64,000 bases of DNA, from NCBI RefSeq assembly GCF_030272615.1, contig NC_081409.1:242543924-242607923 (forward strand), in the 5' to 3' direction. Both the position numbers and the translations under genes were made by a program. This document shows positions 11,400 through 24,255 of the stretch, one piece after another (position 1 is the stretch's first letter; every line of letters starts with the position of its first letter). This DNA is from Cryptomeria japonica. Taxonomy: Eukaryota > Streptophyta > Pinopsida > Cupressales > Cupressaceae. Under the pieces are notes generated by a model. It was not told the DNA's origin. It saw only the letters and a list, made by a program, of their open reading frames with translations, and did not search any database.

Positions 11400-12800
11400 C
11401 ATATCATCATCAGGAAATAGTCTAGGAATGCTGCCTTGTACCCATCAGGCACTTCTAAATCTCTATATGGTGGAAGCATTCTTGGCATATCAAGATATTG
11501 TTTACTATAATATTTTGGTGTCAATGCAAAGGCAAGAAGATGTAGAGGAGTGGTCATCTTGTTCCATCATTCTACAACAATTGCTTGCAATTGTTTGAAG
11601 GTCTCCTCAGGGTCTTGCTCTTTGTCATTTATGATTTTCTTCATCTTCTAAAACATCGAGTCGATGCCATCATACACCTCTCTAATGCAAGACCTATCCA
11701 TTTCAGTGTAGCAAAGCAAGTCCATAATGGGCTCAGTGCAGCGAAGGAGAAACTCGACATTTTCCCACCATGAATCATCCAATATCCTTAGCCTAACTTT
11801 TGCTGCCCTCTTGGTGTTGCTTTGCTTCCATATAGACCAATTATTGCTGATCACCATATTGCAAAGTGTCGCTTTCACTTTCAAAAGTCGTCTCAAGATG
11901 ATTAAGTTAGATGAAAAACAGGTCTAACCAACTTGTAATACAAATTAAAGCAAAAAAATACAATTAAATAGAGACAAACATGTAAAAAGAATACACATTA
12001 CACAATCAAATTATGAAAATCAGAAAATGTAAAATACTAATTTTAATTTTTTTAATTAAATTACTACTTCAAGTTCATTTACCTTCAATAGCTCCAAATT
12101 TAAGAATAATCTGAAAATTCCTTGAGACATGTGTTGGTTTGTGATGAAAATCCGGATGTCCTCGGCCTCTACATACACATCTTTGATCCACCCAATTTTA
12201 TTTCCAATCTTTTATAGCATAAGATTGAGTGAGTGGACCACACAAGGTGTCCAAAAGATACGTTGATATCGCTCTTCAACCAACAAACCAGCAGCTCTAC
12301 AATTCTTTGTGTTGTCCGTTAAGACTTGAACAGCGTTTCTACATTGCCCATCTTTTACTTGCCCCTCACAATCCATGGATTTCAAAAACATTGCCCTTTT
12401 AGGGGACACCACTATGACATTGATCAAGGGACAGTTTCTTGAATCTTTCCACCCATCTGAAACAATGGATACCACTGTCTCATTCCAGCAATCCCTTATG
12501 GGCTTCAATGTGTATCTTCTCATAATCGAGGCCCTTATACCCTTTTGGAGCTTCATTGACACTTTTCAACATCTTCTTCCAATATGGGGAGCGAACAACA
12601 CTGAAAGGCAACCCATTTGCATATATGCATCTTACTATATCTTGGTCGACAATGTCTCGACTCTCATTTTGAAATGAAGTTTCCAAAGGTCCCTTTCTTT
12701 TGCGTGGAATGGGTGCTTGAGTTTCAGTGTCAGGCTCAGCTGTGGTAGTATAAAAGGGGTGGTATTCTATCACAATATTCGAAGATGGGGGTCGCATATT
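11400..12800 (-). pseudogene. hAT-superfamily transposase (DUF659 type), pseudogene
   Basis: Minus-strand segments in order resemble the plant DUF659-hAT transposases. At 12480-12800 there is a linker plus DIVRCIYANGLPFSVVRSPY and YWKKMLKSVNEAPKGYKG. At 12212-12480 come the SIVSDGWKDSRNCPLINV and VTDNxKNCRAAGLLVEERY blocks and the WTPCVVHSLNLML core. At 12080-12210 is a broken frame reading IGWIKDVYVEAEDIRIFITN. At 11648-11896 is ISNNWSIWKQS...WW with EVYDGIDSMF, and at 11400-11640 MTTPLHLLAFAL and PKYYSK. Several stops and frameshifts interrupt it. The N-terminal BED zinc finger and the C-terminal dimerisation region are missing or replaced by a (TTC)n run. No terminal inverted repeats were located. 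It is a dead remnant. Confidence 0.85.
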
Positions 12801-13542
12801 TTTTAATGGGCATATTTTGTCTGTGTGCTTCTCTCTCTTCTACTTCTTCATGCTCCATGATATATTTTACATCTGTGTCATTTGGTATAAAATTTTGCTT
12901 CGCAATCCTCAATCTATCCTCGATTCACGTTTTAAATTTCATCGCATTTTGAGTTCGTTTGCTATATTTTTCCTTCAATTTCGGGTTTTTCCTTCCTAAC
13001 TGCAAGTGGGAAATTTTGCTTGGATTGCAAGTTTTATTCTTCTCTTGTTTTAGTGTTGTAGGGAAATTTCAAGTCAATTACAAGTGCACTTTATGTAACT
13101 TTTAAACTTGTAACTTACTTTTTATTTCCCCCTTGTTGCTTTATGTCTTTTAAGCCATTGTAGGAACTTTTTGGACATATTACAAGTTAATTTAAGATTA
13201 TGCTTAAAAAACTTGTAATTCCTTTTAAAAGTTCCTGCTTAAGTGATTTTATCATGTAATAGGGATTTTATTTCTATATTACAAATTTTAAAGTTACTTT
13301 TTAGAAGTAATAGGGATTTTATTTCCCTATTTCATGTTTTATTGTTTTTCTAGTCACTTGTAAAGGGAAATTTATTTCCCTATGACAAGTTCTTTTTTGA
13401 GTTAAGTCATTAAACCTTGTAAAGGGGATTTTATTTCCCTCTTACAAGTTATTTTGACATGTTCTTTTCTCTCACAAACCTGATTTGCCTAAGAAATGAA
13501 ATGTGAAACAAATTAAAACTTGAAACAAATGATAATATTAAC
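12801..13542 (+). repeat. Non-coding leader with degenerate 55-65 bp repeats
   Basis: Between about 13020 and 13455 the phrases GGGATTTTATTTCCCT and TTACAAGTT recur at least four times (near 13265, 13318, 13370 and 13425) with 50-65 bp spacing. The stretch ends in a polypyrimidine-poor AACAG just before the open frame at 13543. It may be an LTR or untranslated leader of the element carrying the next pseudogene, but no second LTR copy was found. Confidence 0.45.
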
Positions 13543-16317
13543 AGGTGGATTCATGAGCCACGAGCCGCTTTCACAAGGTGGGCTAAGTTATACCGTTGCG
13601 ACTTCAAATGGGAAATTGGAGACATCATTACTCTCCTCAGCAGGAAGTTGGGTCTAGAGCATTCTAATGTTTTTGAACCCTGGATGTATCAGTTTATCAT
13701 GTTTACAAGGCAGTTCCATCACATCTCGTGGGGTGAAATCATCAGTGATGCTTTGTGTGAACAACTTGCAACAATCCCTACCACCATGACGTTCTACATG
13801 AACTCATACCTAGTGTATCTAGCAATATCACTTAGACACTTCCCTGGTCTTTCTACCAAGGGTGATCGTTCGCTTATACCCGTATGGGATTACTATGATC
13901 AGTTACCTTTGAGACTCAGCAGATTGCATTACAAGAGGGTTCAGGATGCATTCTTTCGTTATTTTATGTGTCAATTTGACAAGACACTAACGAATAGAAG
14001 AGTGTCAGATGAGGCATGGTAAAGAGTGAATGAATATGGCTGCTTATTCCTTCAATTCCCGACTTTTACTTACATGAGAGTTGGATGTTACAGTGGGCAA
14101 CCGTACATGCTTCCTAGATTCCCAATTGATAAGATTATTCTTATGGAGTTGGGAAGACAAATCATGGCTGTTCATGCACATCAATCTGTCAGGCATAAGG
14201 TTGGGATGGGGATTTTTACAACTAACCCATTGAAGATTGGTCGGTACTCCCTCATTACATCCACCAAAGCCAAAGCCAAAGCCATGTAGACCGAAATGAA
14301 CGAGATAAAACTCAAAAGGTTCAATTCAAGAGCAGATTTCGACTACCGAGGTATGAAGGAGAGGATCAAAAAGTCCTTCATACATGTGCATCGCATAGAG
14401 GATATTTGGGTGGATCTTCGTACAGAGAAAGAAGTCCGTAAGATGGATTATTGCAGGCTCACCCTTGAGCAAATTGTTGATTTGAACCTGGTGGACATTC
14501 CGCAAGGAACGATTGATGATGGAAATGTACTCGATTCAGAGTATGTTGAAAAGAGAGTTGATGAAGCACCACTTCCATCAATTCATTGGTCACATAAGAA
14601 GGGTACTTCCATTCTTGACAGACTTCAGCCTATCTTAGCTAACACTAACACTTGGCTCAAAAATAACGATGTTAGACTCATTCAGATCAAGGTTGTAAAA
14701 GAAGATGATTCTACAAGACCTCTCGGACGAAAGTCTAAAATCCAAATAGATAACAAGGAAGGTGCATCATCTTCGGGTACAAGAATCAAGTTGCGGGTTA
14801 GTTGGGTGATGGTACTTCCTCCTCAGGAAGTGACAGTTCGAGGAAAGGAAAAATCCTAGCTCCATGTTCATGTGATAGATGCTGAAGATCCACAAGAGGA
14901 ACTACAATCAGACAATGCTCCTGAGTCACCCATTTTGGAGTCACCTCATGAAGTTCACCCTCAGATTCCTCTAGAATTACCTATGTCTTCTCTTGATGCA
15001 AATATGGATGCATTTTCCACTGTTCATATTGTTCCTGTTTCAGCGGGTGAATCTCCTCAGAGGGTCATTCCAATTTCAGCAGCTGAGTCGTCTCTTGATC
15101 ATCCTCAAGAGAATTTGATGAATATCTTTGAGGATAATCCTGCATATGCCCCTTTGTCTAAGATTGATACTTCCACTTCCGGTTTTGAAGAGTTCATGAT
15201 GCAATCATCATGCCCTTTGATTAATGAGCAGTCTTTAGTTGCCATCCAAACAGTAACTTCTCCCAAGATGACGACTGTTGTTCAAATAGAAACTGCTTCT
15301 CCCTCATTTTCAGTCGTTGCTCGAGGAGAGTTGATGACTTTACCTCCAAGGCTTAGTTCATTTACACCTAAAAGAAAGAAGCAATAAATCTCTCCTAACA
15401 TCTTTGATTTCCAGCATCTCAAGCAATCAAAACAGGTTGCCAAAAGGGCTAAAACGATCTCGAGGGTAACAGTTGCTAGTAACAGGATGAAAGTGGCTGA
15501 AATTGTTGAGCCAATTGTAGACAAGCCACGTGAAGAGATGCAAGCTGCTGATTACAGGAGCACAAAGGTGGAGTTGGGCAAACAAATGAATGAGGTGGTC
15601 AAACATGATGCTCAACAGTCAGTAGCCTCATTGGTGAAGCAGTGTAATGAACTTCTAGCAAAGAAAGATAAGCTAGAAAAGGAAAATGTGCAACTAATGG
15701 CAGCAATCCAAAAGATTACCAAGTCTTCAAGTGAAGGGTACAATCCTTAAACTTTCACAAGTGCACAGGAACCAGTCCGCGGAGTTGAAAGAGCTTCTCA
15801 GAAGGTACAAGTGTTGGACTCTTGGGTGGATCAGCTCCATGATCTATGTGTGCAAGTGCTGAAAGACATATTCCAAATGATGGGTAAGTTGGAGACCATT
15901 TAAGAAAAATTGAATCATACCTCCGAGACTTTCAAAGAGAACTTGGAAAGGGTTGAAGGTAGCTTGACGGTTTGGCGCAAGATACCTCAACAACAGTTGA
16001 GTGTTCTTCAGGAGCATGACATTATTCCTTCCAGGGTCATGTATCTAGAATATGAAGAGCTCCTAGAGAACAAAGCCCTCGTTCTCAAATCCCTCATTGA
16101 AGATATTGATGACGCAATGAGATTGCGAGTTGAAGTATTCCAAGTTGTTGTTTCTCACTGTGAGAAGGCCTCTTGCAATATCATGGGTCAAAATGGGGAG
16201 TTGCTACCAGAAGAAGTTCTCGCAGATCTACAGATGAAGATTCATAATGAGTGGAGGAGTGAGCGATTTTCAGCTGCCTCAATTCAAGTTTTGATGAAAC
16301 ATCAAATCTTCTTGTAG
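13543..16317 (+). pseudogene. Retroelement-type ORF, single frame with nonsense mutations only
   Basis: One reading frame stays open from 13543 to 16314 (possibly to 16524), apart from stops at 14020, 14287, 14857, 15385, 15748, 15901 and 16315. No frameshift is needed. In order it shows a globular Trp/Tyr-rich N-terminal part (about 13543-14280; motif FYMNSYLVYLA), a basic middle part, a Pro/Ser/Glu-rich region (about 14870-15390) and coiled-coil-like helices (15490-15740 and 15910-16310; e.g. LLAKKDKLEKENVQLMAAI). I do not recognise a named family. The architecture parallels the extra ORF downstream of pol in element 2 (40425-42820), and a purine tract (AGGGGGAG, about 16779-16786) follows. 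I infer an accessory ORF of another retroelement, now dead. Confidence 0.55.
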
Positions 16318-17104
16318 GAAATCCAATCCACTTTGGAGAAGAACAACTCTATGCTTCTTCAGTGTCGGGATACCATTGTGAAGACCATGATTGTTGCCAA
16401 GAACACCAACATAAGTCATTTTAAAACCACTTGTGATCCTGTGATCTTGTTGTTTTGTGTAGAAAGGAATAAGTTATTTCAGACTTTGTGCTGTTATATT
16501 TTGTTCTTGTTATTATTAGTATAGAAAAGGGTAGATAACACTTCACATATTCAAGACTTTGAGCTTGATATTGTTGTCTTGTCCCGAAGGAAGTGACGGA
16601 AGTCTTTGAGCTTTCAGGAAACTTCATTTCCTTTCTCTCATTTTATTTCAAAAGTTGTTACTGTTGTTTTACGTTAGATTGCTATCACTTTTCTGTGAAG
16701 AGAAAAGGATATTGGCTTTCTTGAAAAAAGAAGAAAGACTATTGTTCCATCCTATTTTAGTTTTAGTATTAGATAGATAGGGGGAGCCTTCCCTTTATTA
16801 GGAGAGTGTATACTCACACACTATGGTTGAAGCCACAATTTTGAATATTTCCCCAAGTGCACAAAATTTTCAACCAACACAAATGAGTAGGAATAAAGCA
16901 CAAACACTTGATCAAACTTCACAAATCAATCTTCCAACTCCCTCTTGCTCAACCAAACTTTTTCTCAACCACCTATTTGCTCCAGCTCAAGAGAAAACAA
17001 TCTATTTACACACCAAATGAGACATAAAACCCAAATAAGTCATTTTAAAACCACTTTTTACGGTTGTGAATGTCAAATTTTTATTAAATTTGCAAAAAAA
17101 ACAT
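16318..17104 (+). other. Trailer of the preceding element, no gene
   Basis: Pyrimidine-rich sequence with a polypurine-tract-like GATAGGGGGAGCC near 16776. The 22-base phrase starting ATAAGTCATTTTAAAACC occurs twice, at 16411 and 17035. A short frame at 16823-17020 has no similarity I know. Confidence 0.4.
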
Positions 17105-17300
17105 GGTTTGCCCACACTTTTCCGGCTAGGTTTGCCCATGGTCCAATAGAATTTGTCTGGGTCCAACCTGGATTCGAACCTGGTCCATCCAGTTCGAACC
17201 AGTCGTCGTGGTCATGGACCTTGTCTGGACCAACAGGCGGACCAACCCTGGACCAAGACCTAGTTCAAACCAGACCATAACCAAGGGGCCACAGGGCCAA
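17105..17300. repeat. GC-rich dispersed module, copy 2
   Basis: CTGGGTCCAACCTGGATTCG and CTGGACCAACAGGCGGACC-like words in an otherwise AT-rich region, in the style of 2041-2290. No long hairpin was found here. Confidence 0.5.
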
Positions 17301-19446
17301 AACAAACATCCTAGATTATAATCTAAATCAAAAGGTTTGTTTTCGTATTCAAGTTTGTCAAGGTAATAATTAGGGATAACATTAGTAGCCCATAAAAATT
17401 TGAAAAAAAAAATCACGATTTATTTTGAGGTATACAACTCTATATTGTTTTCTAATTATTTTTGTTTTCAAAATAAGAAATAAATAAACAAGAATGTCAA
17501 AATCACAAGTCAATAGTGAAGCATACCCAAACCTAGTTCCAACATCCCAAACATCCTAATGATGGCAATGAAGTGTCCCCACTTCATCCCCAACAAGAAT
17601 TCATCGTAAAAGATACCCTTTCACATTGCACTCCCAGTCCGTACGTTTTGTGGATGGTAAAACAAGGATCAAATGTCAACCTTCCATTTTGTGTACCCAA
17701 TGCCAATAGGGAAACATCCTCTAGATTACATGGGGGATGTACAAGGGTCCCTCAACTATTTTGAGAATGTCAAGATGTTCACATGATCTAAAGAGAAAAA
17801 ATAGAATAAAAAACATTAGAAAAAAATACAACTATACCCTAAACCTTAAAGTAGGCCCCACAAAACCCTTTCTACTTTAATTTTTCATTTGCAAACAGGA
17901 AGAACAAGAGGAAAATAACACCAATTGCTTGAGATATGTTATTGATTCCTATTACTCATTGATAATTTATTACTTAAAACTTAATAATTCATTAACTAGG
18001 TCAACTTCTTTTGAATTTTGAAATTTTTGTACTATTAAATTAAAATATTCCAAATTTTATGATTTTAAAATTAAATATGTTCACTGTTCTAATCCATTGT
18101 AGCATGTTGATTTTTTATTTGTTAACTTTGATTGCGATTGCAACTTTTATGTATCCTTTGCTTCAACAACTCGTGCAAACAAAAGTAAGAACATAATGAA
18201 AATCCTTGTGTTTGTACTTGTAGCAATTAATAATTGTTGTATGTTGTAGTTGCAATAGGCTAGTTAAGTAATATCTTAAGAGTCTTAGCCAACACAAAGA
18301 ATGAACTTCTACGTACCATTTGCTTCTATGATTGGACAGACCTTAAGTAAGATAAATGAAAAATCCTTGTATTTGTAGCATATTTAGCAATCTTAGACTT
18401 TGCAAAGGTTCATCAAATTGAAAAGGCCATGATATAAAAAATAAAATTTAACCACTTAAAGGTTTTCCTTTGTGCTCTTCTCTAAATCAAGTTTAAAGAC
18501 AAAAAACAGTTAAGTGGTTACAATCTACTTTGTCAAATACACAAGTATACATCTAACAAATGGGTACAAAAACAGATTTGAGCTGAAGTAAACAAGATTT
18601 ACAATTACATAAATATTCTCAACTGTTCGCAGTTCACGAAACTCATGTATTACTATATTCATGGAGTCAAAAACAAAAACCATGTGGAATCATGAACCAC
18701 TGTAGAGAGGAAGGTGTATCACTCAACCTAGAATCACTATCTATATAGGATCTTGAGCAAGTTTCGAAGGAGAATAAGCTGCTGCTCATTTAGAAGAAAT
18801 GTAAATGCACAACAATCACCAGCCTGCTGGGGACATGTAGTTGGAATGAAGAATCAAGCACCAATGTGGCGCAAACATTAAAGCCATTAGGCCTTCTAAT
18901 GATACCAAGAAATGGAACTTCATGGGGCAGTCTGATACTTTAGAAAGTTCATCATATCATTATCTTTACTCACAGCACCTTTGCATTCAAAGATGGTGGT
19001 GAGTCCTTTACTTAAGGTAGAAATCAGCAAAATCATTTCTAGAGTAACAATTGTCCCAAGTAACAATTGTTTGAATAATGCTACTCTATTGTGAACATGT
19101 AAATGGAATTCAAATTACAAGCTATTAGGTTGTAATCCATCAAAATTTAGTAATTATGGCTATGACTGAATAAATGGTTATAAAACCTTATGAAACCCAA
19201 TCTAACAGGATATGCTTCTATACGGTCAAGACATGGCAGCCCAAGTGGCCAAGGAAAGTCTCATACATAAAATTGGTGTTTTGCCTTTTGGTGACATAAA
19301 AAACTAATTTTACCTTCAATTTTTAATCTACAAGAAATAACACCAACCAAGAAAAAACTGAATTCTCTATAGAAATTATCTGCCATTCCTAGAAAAATAC
19401 CATGCAATTCCAATTCTAGAAAGGTTAAAATCCAAATAAAACAAAC
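17301..19446. other. No gene; probable start of the next NRPA2 intron
   Basis: Directly downstream (minus strand) of the donor site of the last exon seen. The strand was read for the next conserved NRPA2 block (region leading to the RHGQKG motif) and none was found. AT-rich, with no other feature. Confidence 0.5.
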
Positions 19447-19522
19447 CTGGTAGATCTGTCCATGGCACATCCCACGCTCCACAGAAGATTTATTCAGAAT
19501 CATCGCATCTTCCATATCATAC
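19447..19522 (-). CDS. NRPA2: NRPA2 exon: YDMEDAMILNKSS motif
   Basis: 76 nt. The first base completes a Gly codon split with the previous exon, then it reads YDMEDAMILNKSSVERG and MCHGQIYQ. This is the near-invariant Rpb2-family block in the hybrid-binding region next to the active site. The acceptor is CGCAG|G and the donor CAG|GTTTGT. The following exon (expected to lead to the RHGQKG motif) was not found in 1-19446. Confidence 0.93.
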
Positions 19523-19595
19523 CTGCGAAATCTTTATTATCACAATGTAACAATATAAATGTGTAATCAGAAAAAAACTTACATTAACATCTTAC

Positions 19596-19699
19596 CCTGT
19601 ATAAGCAAGTACAGCAACAATTGCATTTGTCCCCGTAGGAAACTCATCAATGTCATACTTTTTGTAGCCTATTGTACGGGCTATAGGTGTTTGAGGCGT
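19596..19699 (-). CDS. NRPA2: NRPA2 exon: TPQTP ... [16 protein letters not shown]
   Basis: 104 nt, starting in phase 0 after CACAG and ending two bases into a Gly codon at ACAGG|GTAAGA. The encoded [20 protein letters not shown] and [15 protein letters not shown] match the block that precedes YDMEDAM in RNA polymerase second-largest subunits; the TPQTP start is typical of the Pol I paralogue. It is separated from the next exon by only 73 bp but from the previous one by 18,665 bp. Confidence 0.93.
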
Positions 19700-19837
19700 C
19701 TGTGAGACAAAATGTCATAGAATCATCAAATTACTCTTAAAATTATCAACAAACTTACCTCTTTGATGACATTTAATGGATGAATGTCAAAATTAGCAAA
19801 CAAAAGTATTAGAAGGAAATCTGAACTTTAAAAAATG

Positions 19838-19922
19838 TAAAGCATAAAAGAAAATGTCAATTCTAATATTATAACACAAATGTCAAGTCTAATATTTATA
19901 ACGCAAATGCCAAGTCTTAAAT
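19838..19922. repeat. Tandem repeat, three units of about 30 bp
   Basis: AATGTCAATTCTAATATTAT, AATGTCAAGTCTAATATTTAT and AATGCCAAGTCTTAAATC follow each other, separated by AACACA/AACGCA. Intronic. Confidence 0.75.
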
Positions 19923-22809
19923 CTATATAGTATCCAAACAGGATATGGAAGACTTTTAAAAAATATTCGATAAGATACAACTGATATGCTGCAATACTAG
20001 TATATAAAATACACAAAAGCAAATGTACAAAAAAAAATATAAATGTAATATAAAATGTGTATACTAAAATATTAGATGCTTGCAAGATATTGCAATCTGA
20101 AAACCACAGCATTAAATGATATGAGATCATGGGGTAAAAGTGTCAGATTCCACAAAAAGCACCAATCCCAAGAGAAATGATGAAGTGTTGAAATTGGAAC
20201 AAATACTATAACCAGCTCACTAGATGTGGCATACACCTGTAGATGATGTCAGGTGCAAGTTCCAAGTGAATTTGATAGCACAGCTAGCTCTCACAAATGA
20301 TAGTTGAAGATTACCAAAAACATCAGCCATTAAAAATTTGGAAATGGGGAAATGATGCATCAACAACTAAATTATTGAACAATCAAAAACTCTATAGTTT
20401 ATTATATAATTATACTTTCAACAAAAAAAAATAGCAATCCAGGCTTAAAAATTAGCCTCATGGTTCAAAAACTCAGACAGCGGGCCAAAATTTTAAAGAA
20501 TGAGGCTAATTTTTAAAACTCAGCATATACATAAATTATAAATTCATAAAATCCACTTAAATAACTAAAAAATACTGTTAAAAAGCCATCAGAAATTAGT
20601 TTAATTCTTGCTTAGCTAGGAAAAATGTTGAAATTGTTCAAATCCATAGCAGTGGGAAAACTTGGAAAAACTAACATAACTTTGAAAAAAAATTAAAGAA
20701 AACTAGGTTTCTTGTTGCAATTTCTGGACTTGATTGTGTTTCTATTTTTTGCATCAACATTTCGAATCAAACTCTGTGATTCATCATCAGGATGATAGAG
20801 AGCTCAAGGAGTAGAAAGATGGATTGTTGCAGACCAGGGGTGACTAAAAAAATGTGGTGATAGAAAACTAGGTTTTCTATGAGCCGAAGAAGTTTTGGAG
20901 AACACTCGGGCAAAACCTTGGCAAGTAGTTGCAAATAAATCAACAAGAAGTTATTAGTCAACTAACTTCATTAAGACATTTAACTCGTTATTTTTAGTTA
21001 GATGGAAAGTAACTTGTTGGGTTAAAGTTTTAAACTATGATTAGACTAAACCCAAAATTGCCTAATACATTTGCATTCTAGCAATTGAAACAATTTGTAA
21101 ACAATCATGACATTTATTACTCATAAAAACTTATCAGTTAGTGTTAAAATTTTGTTCAAACATATTACATATTGTCTAATTACATTTCAATCCCAAATTA
21201 ATATTTTTACTTAGAAAAAGATGTTCAATTACATTTCCAAGGATTTTCTTTCAAAATTAAGCCCCTTTTCTGTTGTAGAAATGCTATCAGACCAGAAATA
21301 GAGCAGACATCCAGAAATAGAGCAGACATCGAAGGTAATACTTTTGGTGACAATGCAGTAGAACATTATTTTATGCAAACACAATACTCCAAAGCACACT
21401 TGAATCAATTAACTTCTTCAACTTAAAAATGTTAAAGCTTCAATGGAATATTGTAGTTGTTGAGTCCCATTAAAGTTGATATTTATTTAAACCTAAAAAA
21501 TATCAATCACTTCCAAAGCCCTCGTGCATCTTCCTACCCACCAAACTCAAGTTTAGCAAACAATGAGCACCAGATTTTCATCTTTATCTTTCTTAAAGCT
21601 CCAAACCTTACATAGACTAAAAAATAAATTCCACAAAACCCTAGTCGATTTCATTAGAAAAAAATTAACAAATATTTTAGTTTTTAGTGGGGAATTGTCA
21701 TCAGTGTACATTTTGGATGCACCTTCATCTTTTTATCTTTGATAATTAAAAACTTTCCTTTCAGAAAGAAAATAAAGAATGAATTATAACACGATTCAGC
21801 AAGGAAGGTCAATGGGACTGGACTGCACCAGTTATAATAGTAAAGAACTAGAGCAAAAGGCGCCCTAGACTCTGAGCGAATACAATAAAGACAAAAAAGC
21901 AGGAAAAACCTAAAAAAGGAGGTTGGAATCTTCAGCTTAATACTCTTAATCTCCACTCTCTAATCATAGAAATGGGCAAACTAGTACAAGTATAATTAGA
22001 AGAGTGAGAACAAGACCATGCAAAGCAGTGGAAGCAGATGAAAACAACCCAGGCAAGGAACCAAAAACCTCAGGTATTAATACTTATTGCAAAAACATTG
22101 TAAAACACACACTACTAGAAGGTACTCCCTATTGTTCCTTTTGGTTCCACTTAGCAACATCATCAATTGAACGCAGTCTAGAGTGGAAATGCAGTCTCAA
22201 AAAATGGAAACTAAGTGTCAGTATTAGTTGTTGAACAAGGACCCGCACAATGAAGGTTTGGACAACCTCTTATGTATTTCCAAGCAATACAAACTCCTCA
22301 CAACTGGCTTATTCTCTCATAAACATGTCATCATTGACCAAAATTTTGTTTCCATGCATATGCAGATCAGTCCTACATGTTGCTGAAATATAATTTTCTC
22401 AAAGGTCTTCTTTATGCTCTGCCCTAACTTACAATTTTCTCTAGCTTTTATTCCAAATCGAAGAAACTCATGGCCAAACCAACCCCTGCTGCTCAAGGTA
22501 TTATGTGGATCTAGCATTCTTAGTTTATCCTGCTCTGCCATGTTGCTTCTTTGTATCTATAATTGGAGGAATAATTCTCAGGGTGACTATGTTGCATTTT
22601 TTGCAAAGTAAGAAAATCTATATTCTGGAGAGGGTGTATGTCCCAGAGGACAACATCATTTCATCTCTTCAACCTTCACCAATACAACACCTTGTAGCAT
22701 TTTTTATTGTAGAAGAGAGGATACATGTAAAACATTAAAAAATTCCTTAATAGTATTATCATGTTCCTCTCGCTCATGGTAAATAAATAACTTCGCAACT
22801 AAGTTACTA
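19923..22809. other. Intronic sequence, no gene recognised
   Basis: AT-rich. It contains a perfect 20-bp tandem duplication (CCAGAAATAGAGCAGACAT, near 21293-21331) and only short frames without similarity. Confidence 0.5.
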
Positions 22810-22935
22810 GTTCGTCCCTAGCCAACCCCGATTCCTGGTCCAGTTTGAACTGAGTTCAAGGTCCTGGTCTTCTCCTCTGTGGATTTGGCCAGGTCCTGCC
22901 CACAGCCTGTACCCAGGTGAATCCAAGCCGAATTT
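22810..22935. repeat. GC-rich dispersed module, copy 3
   Basis: CTGGTCCAGTTTGAACTGAG, CCAGGTCCTGCCCACAG and TACCCAGGTGAATCCAAGCC are words in the style of the modules at 2041, 17105 and 35690. No coding sequence. Confidence 0.45.
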
Positions 22936-23978
22936 CACATCCAGATGTGTCTAGCTAGCATATTTGGGTGTTTTTTAATTTATTTTTTACATCTTTTTCT
23001 ACTTTTGGTAGTAAGGTGTTCAGCTATAGCAATTGTAAAAAGATTGTCAAAACCATGGCATCAATTATAATCGCTGAGTTGCTATGCTAGAAAGAAAATG
23101 GAAGGTCTAATATTTATCTATTCAGTTCTCAATCTCTAATGTTATCAAATTTATAACAATGCGTGAATCACATTTATCATAGTTAAGGACACTGGATTGT
23201 ATCTGCAAGAGTATCAAATGACTGCCTTCAGCACTCTATTAAGTGTGTAGGGGCAATGATCTATACATAATTGTGAGCAAGGGTTAGAACCATGTTAAAA
23301 CCTTAGGGCCAGTTCATTACTTTAAGGACACCTTAAGCCTTATCCAACTTCTTGACACACTTCAAGGTCCTATAAACTCAAAAAAAAACAATCTTAATAT
23401 GCATAAGACCTTGTGATACAACACCAAACAAAGACAGCATACAAGGAAGCAATCATGAGAGTGACAATAAACTTCAAATGACACTGGTATCAAAAGAGAG
23501 ATCATAGTGTTCTATGAAGAATATCCAATGTATTGCAGTGTTCTATGAACAGCCATAGATATGATATTCATCAAGTTGTTATTATGAAATGTCATTCATA
23601 GTCTATTGATACTACAGTGTATAGAGCTCATAGTAACAAATGATTGTCATGTCAAGTAAACCGAAGTCAAATGACCTACAACAAGATAGTCATCTGATAT
23701 GGATGGTGATGATGATATTTTTGATGACCCATATGATATTTGATCAATGACCATTTATGGCTGATTGTGGACACATGACATTATTAGTTTTTAACTTTAA
23801 AGTTCAATATATATCATGAAATTCAAGTTTGACTAATATTTGACTATTAGTATGGTGGTGTATTTTGATATGTTATTTGACTATTAATTGGTGGTGTATT
23901 TTGAACTTAATTACTGCTACAAATATGTATATACTTCTTATTGCAACATCCTTCAAGCTACTATCTCCGACTCCATTT
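22936..23978. other. Intronic sequence, no gene recognised
   Basis: AT-rich. The last five bases (CATTT, 23974-23978) are the left target duplication of element 1. Confidence 0.55.
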
Positions 23979-24250
23979 TGTTTGCCCTCTCGGGTGAATA
24001 ACTTAAAGCACACAGATAAAACACGTAATGCAGAATAATAATGCCATAGATATCAGATGCAATATATCAGATGTTATTCCATTCCTAGTCGTTGTTGTTT
24101 ACAAGTTACATTCCGAAGTATATAAAGATGCCGAGGGGGTGCGAGTGCCAACCGTTGCACCGCAACTGCCACCCCTCGGTGGCCAACTAACCAACACAAT
24201 TACAACTTAATTAACTAGTTTTATTTCCGTGTACAATATTGCCGCCAACA
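23979..24250 (-). repeat. 3' LTR of element 1
   Basis: On the minus strand it starts TGTTGGCGGCAATATTG and ends GAGAGGGCAAACA. It contains a GC-rich hairpin (CCGAGGGG...CCCCTCGG, about 24130-24180) just before a TATATA core (about 24118-24124), a plausible promoter layout. Confidence 0.93.
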
Positions 24251-24255
24251 TCATC

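Noticed and set aside
15282-15615. Minus-strand frames inside the 13543-16317 pseudogene
   Set aside because: Shadows of the long single plus-strand frame with coiled-coil content.
16411-17056. 22-bp direct repeat (ATAAGTCATTTTAAAACC...) as a target duplication
   Set aside because: Far too long for an LTR or DNA transposon target duplication, and the segment between has no element ends; possibly a small local duplication.
24113-24128. Strong TATA box (GTATATAAAG) for a plus-strand promoter in the LTRs of element 1
   Set aside because: The core TATATA is palindromic and the element is transcribed on the minus strand; an antisense promoter cannot be claimed from this alone.
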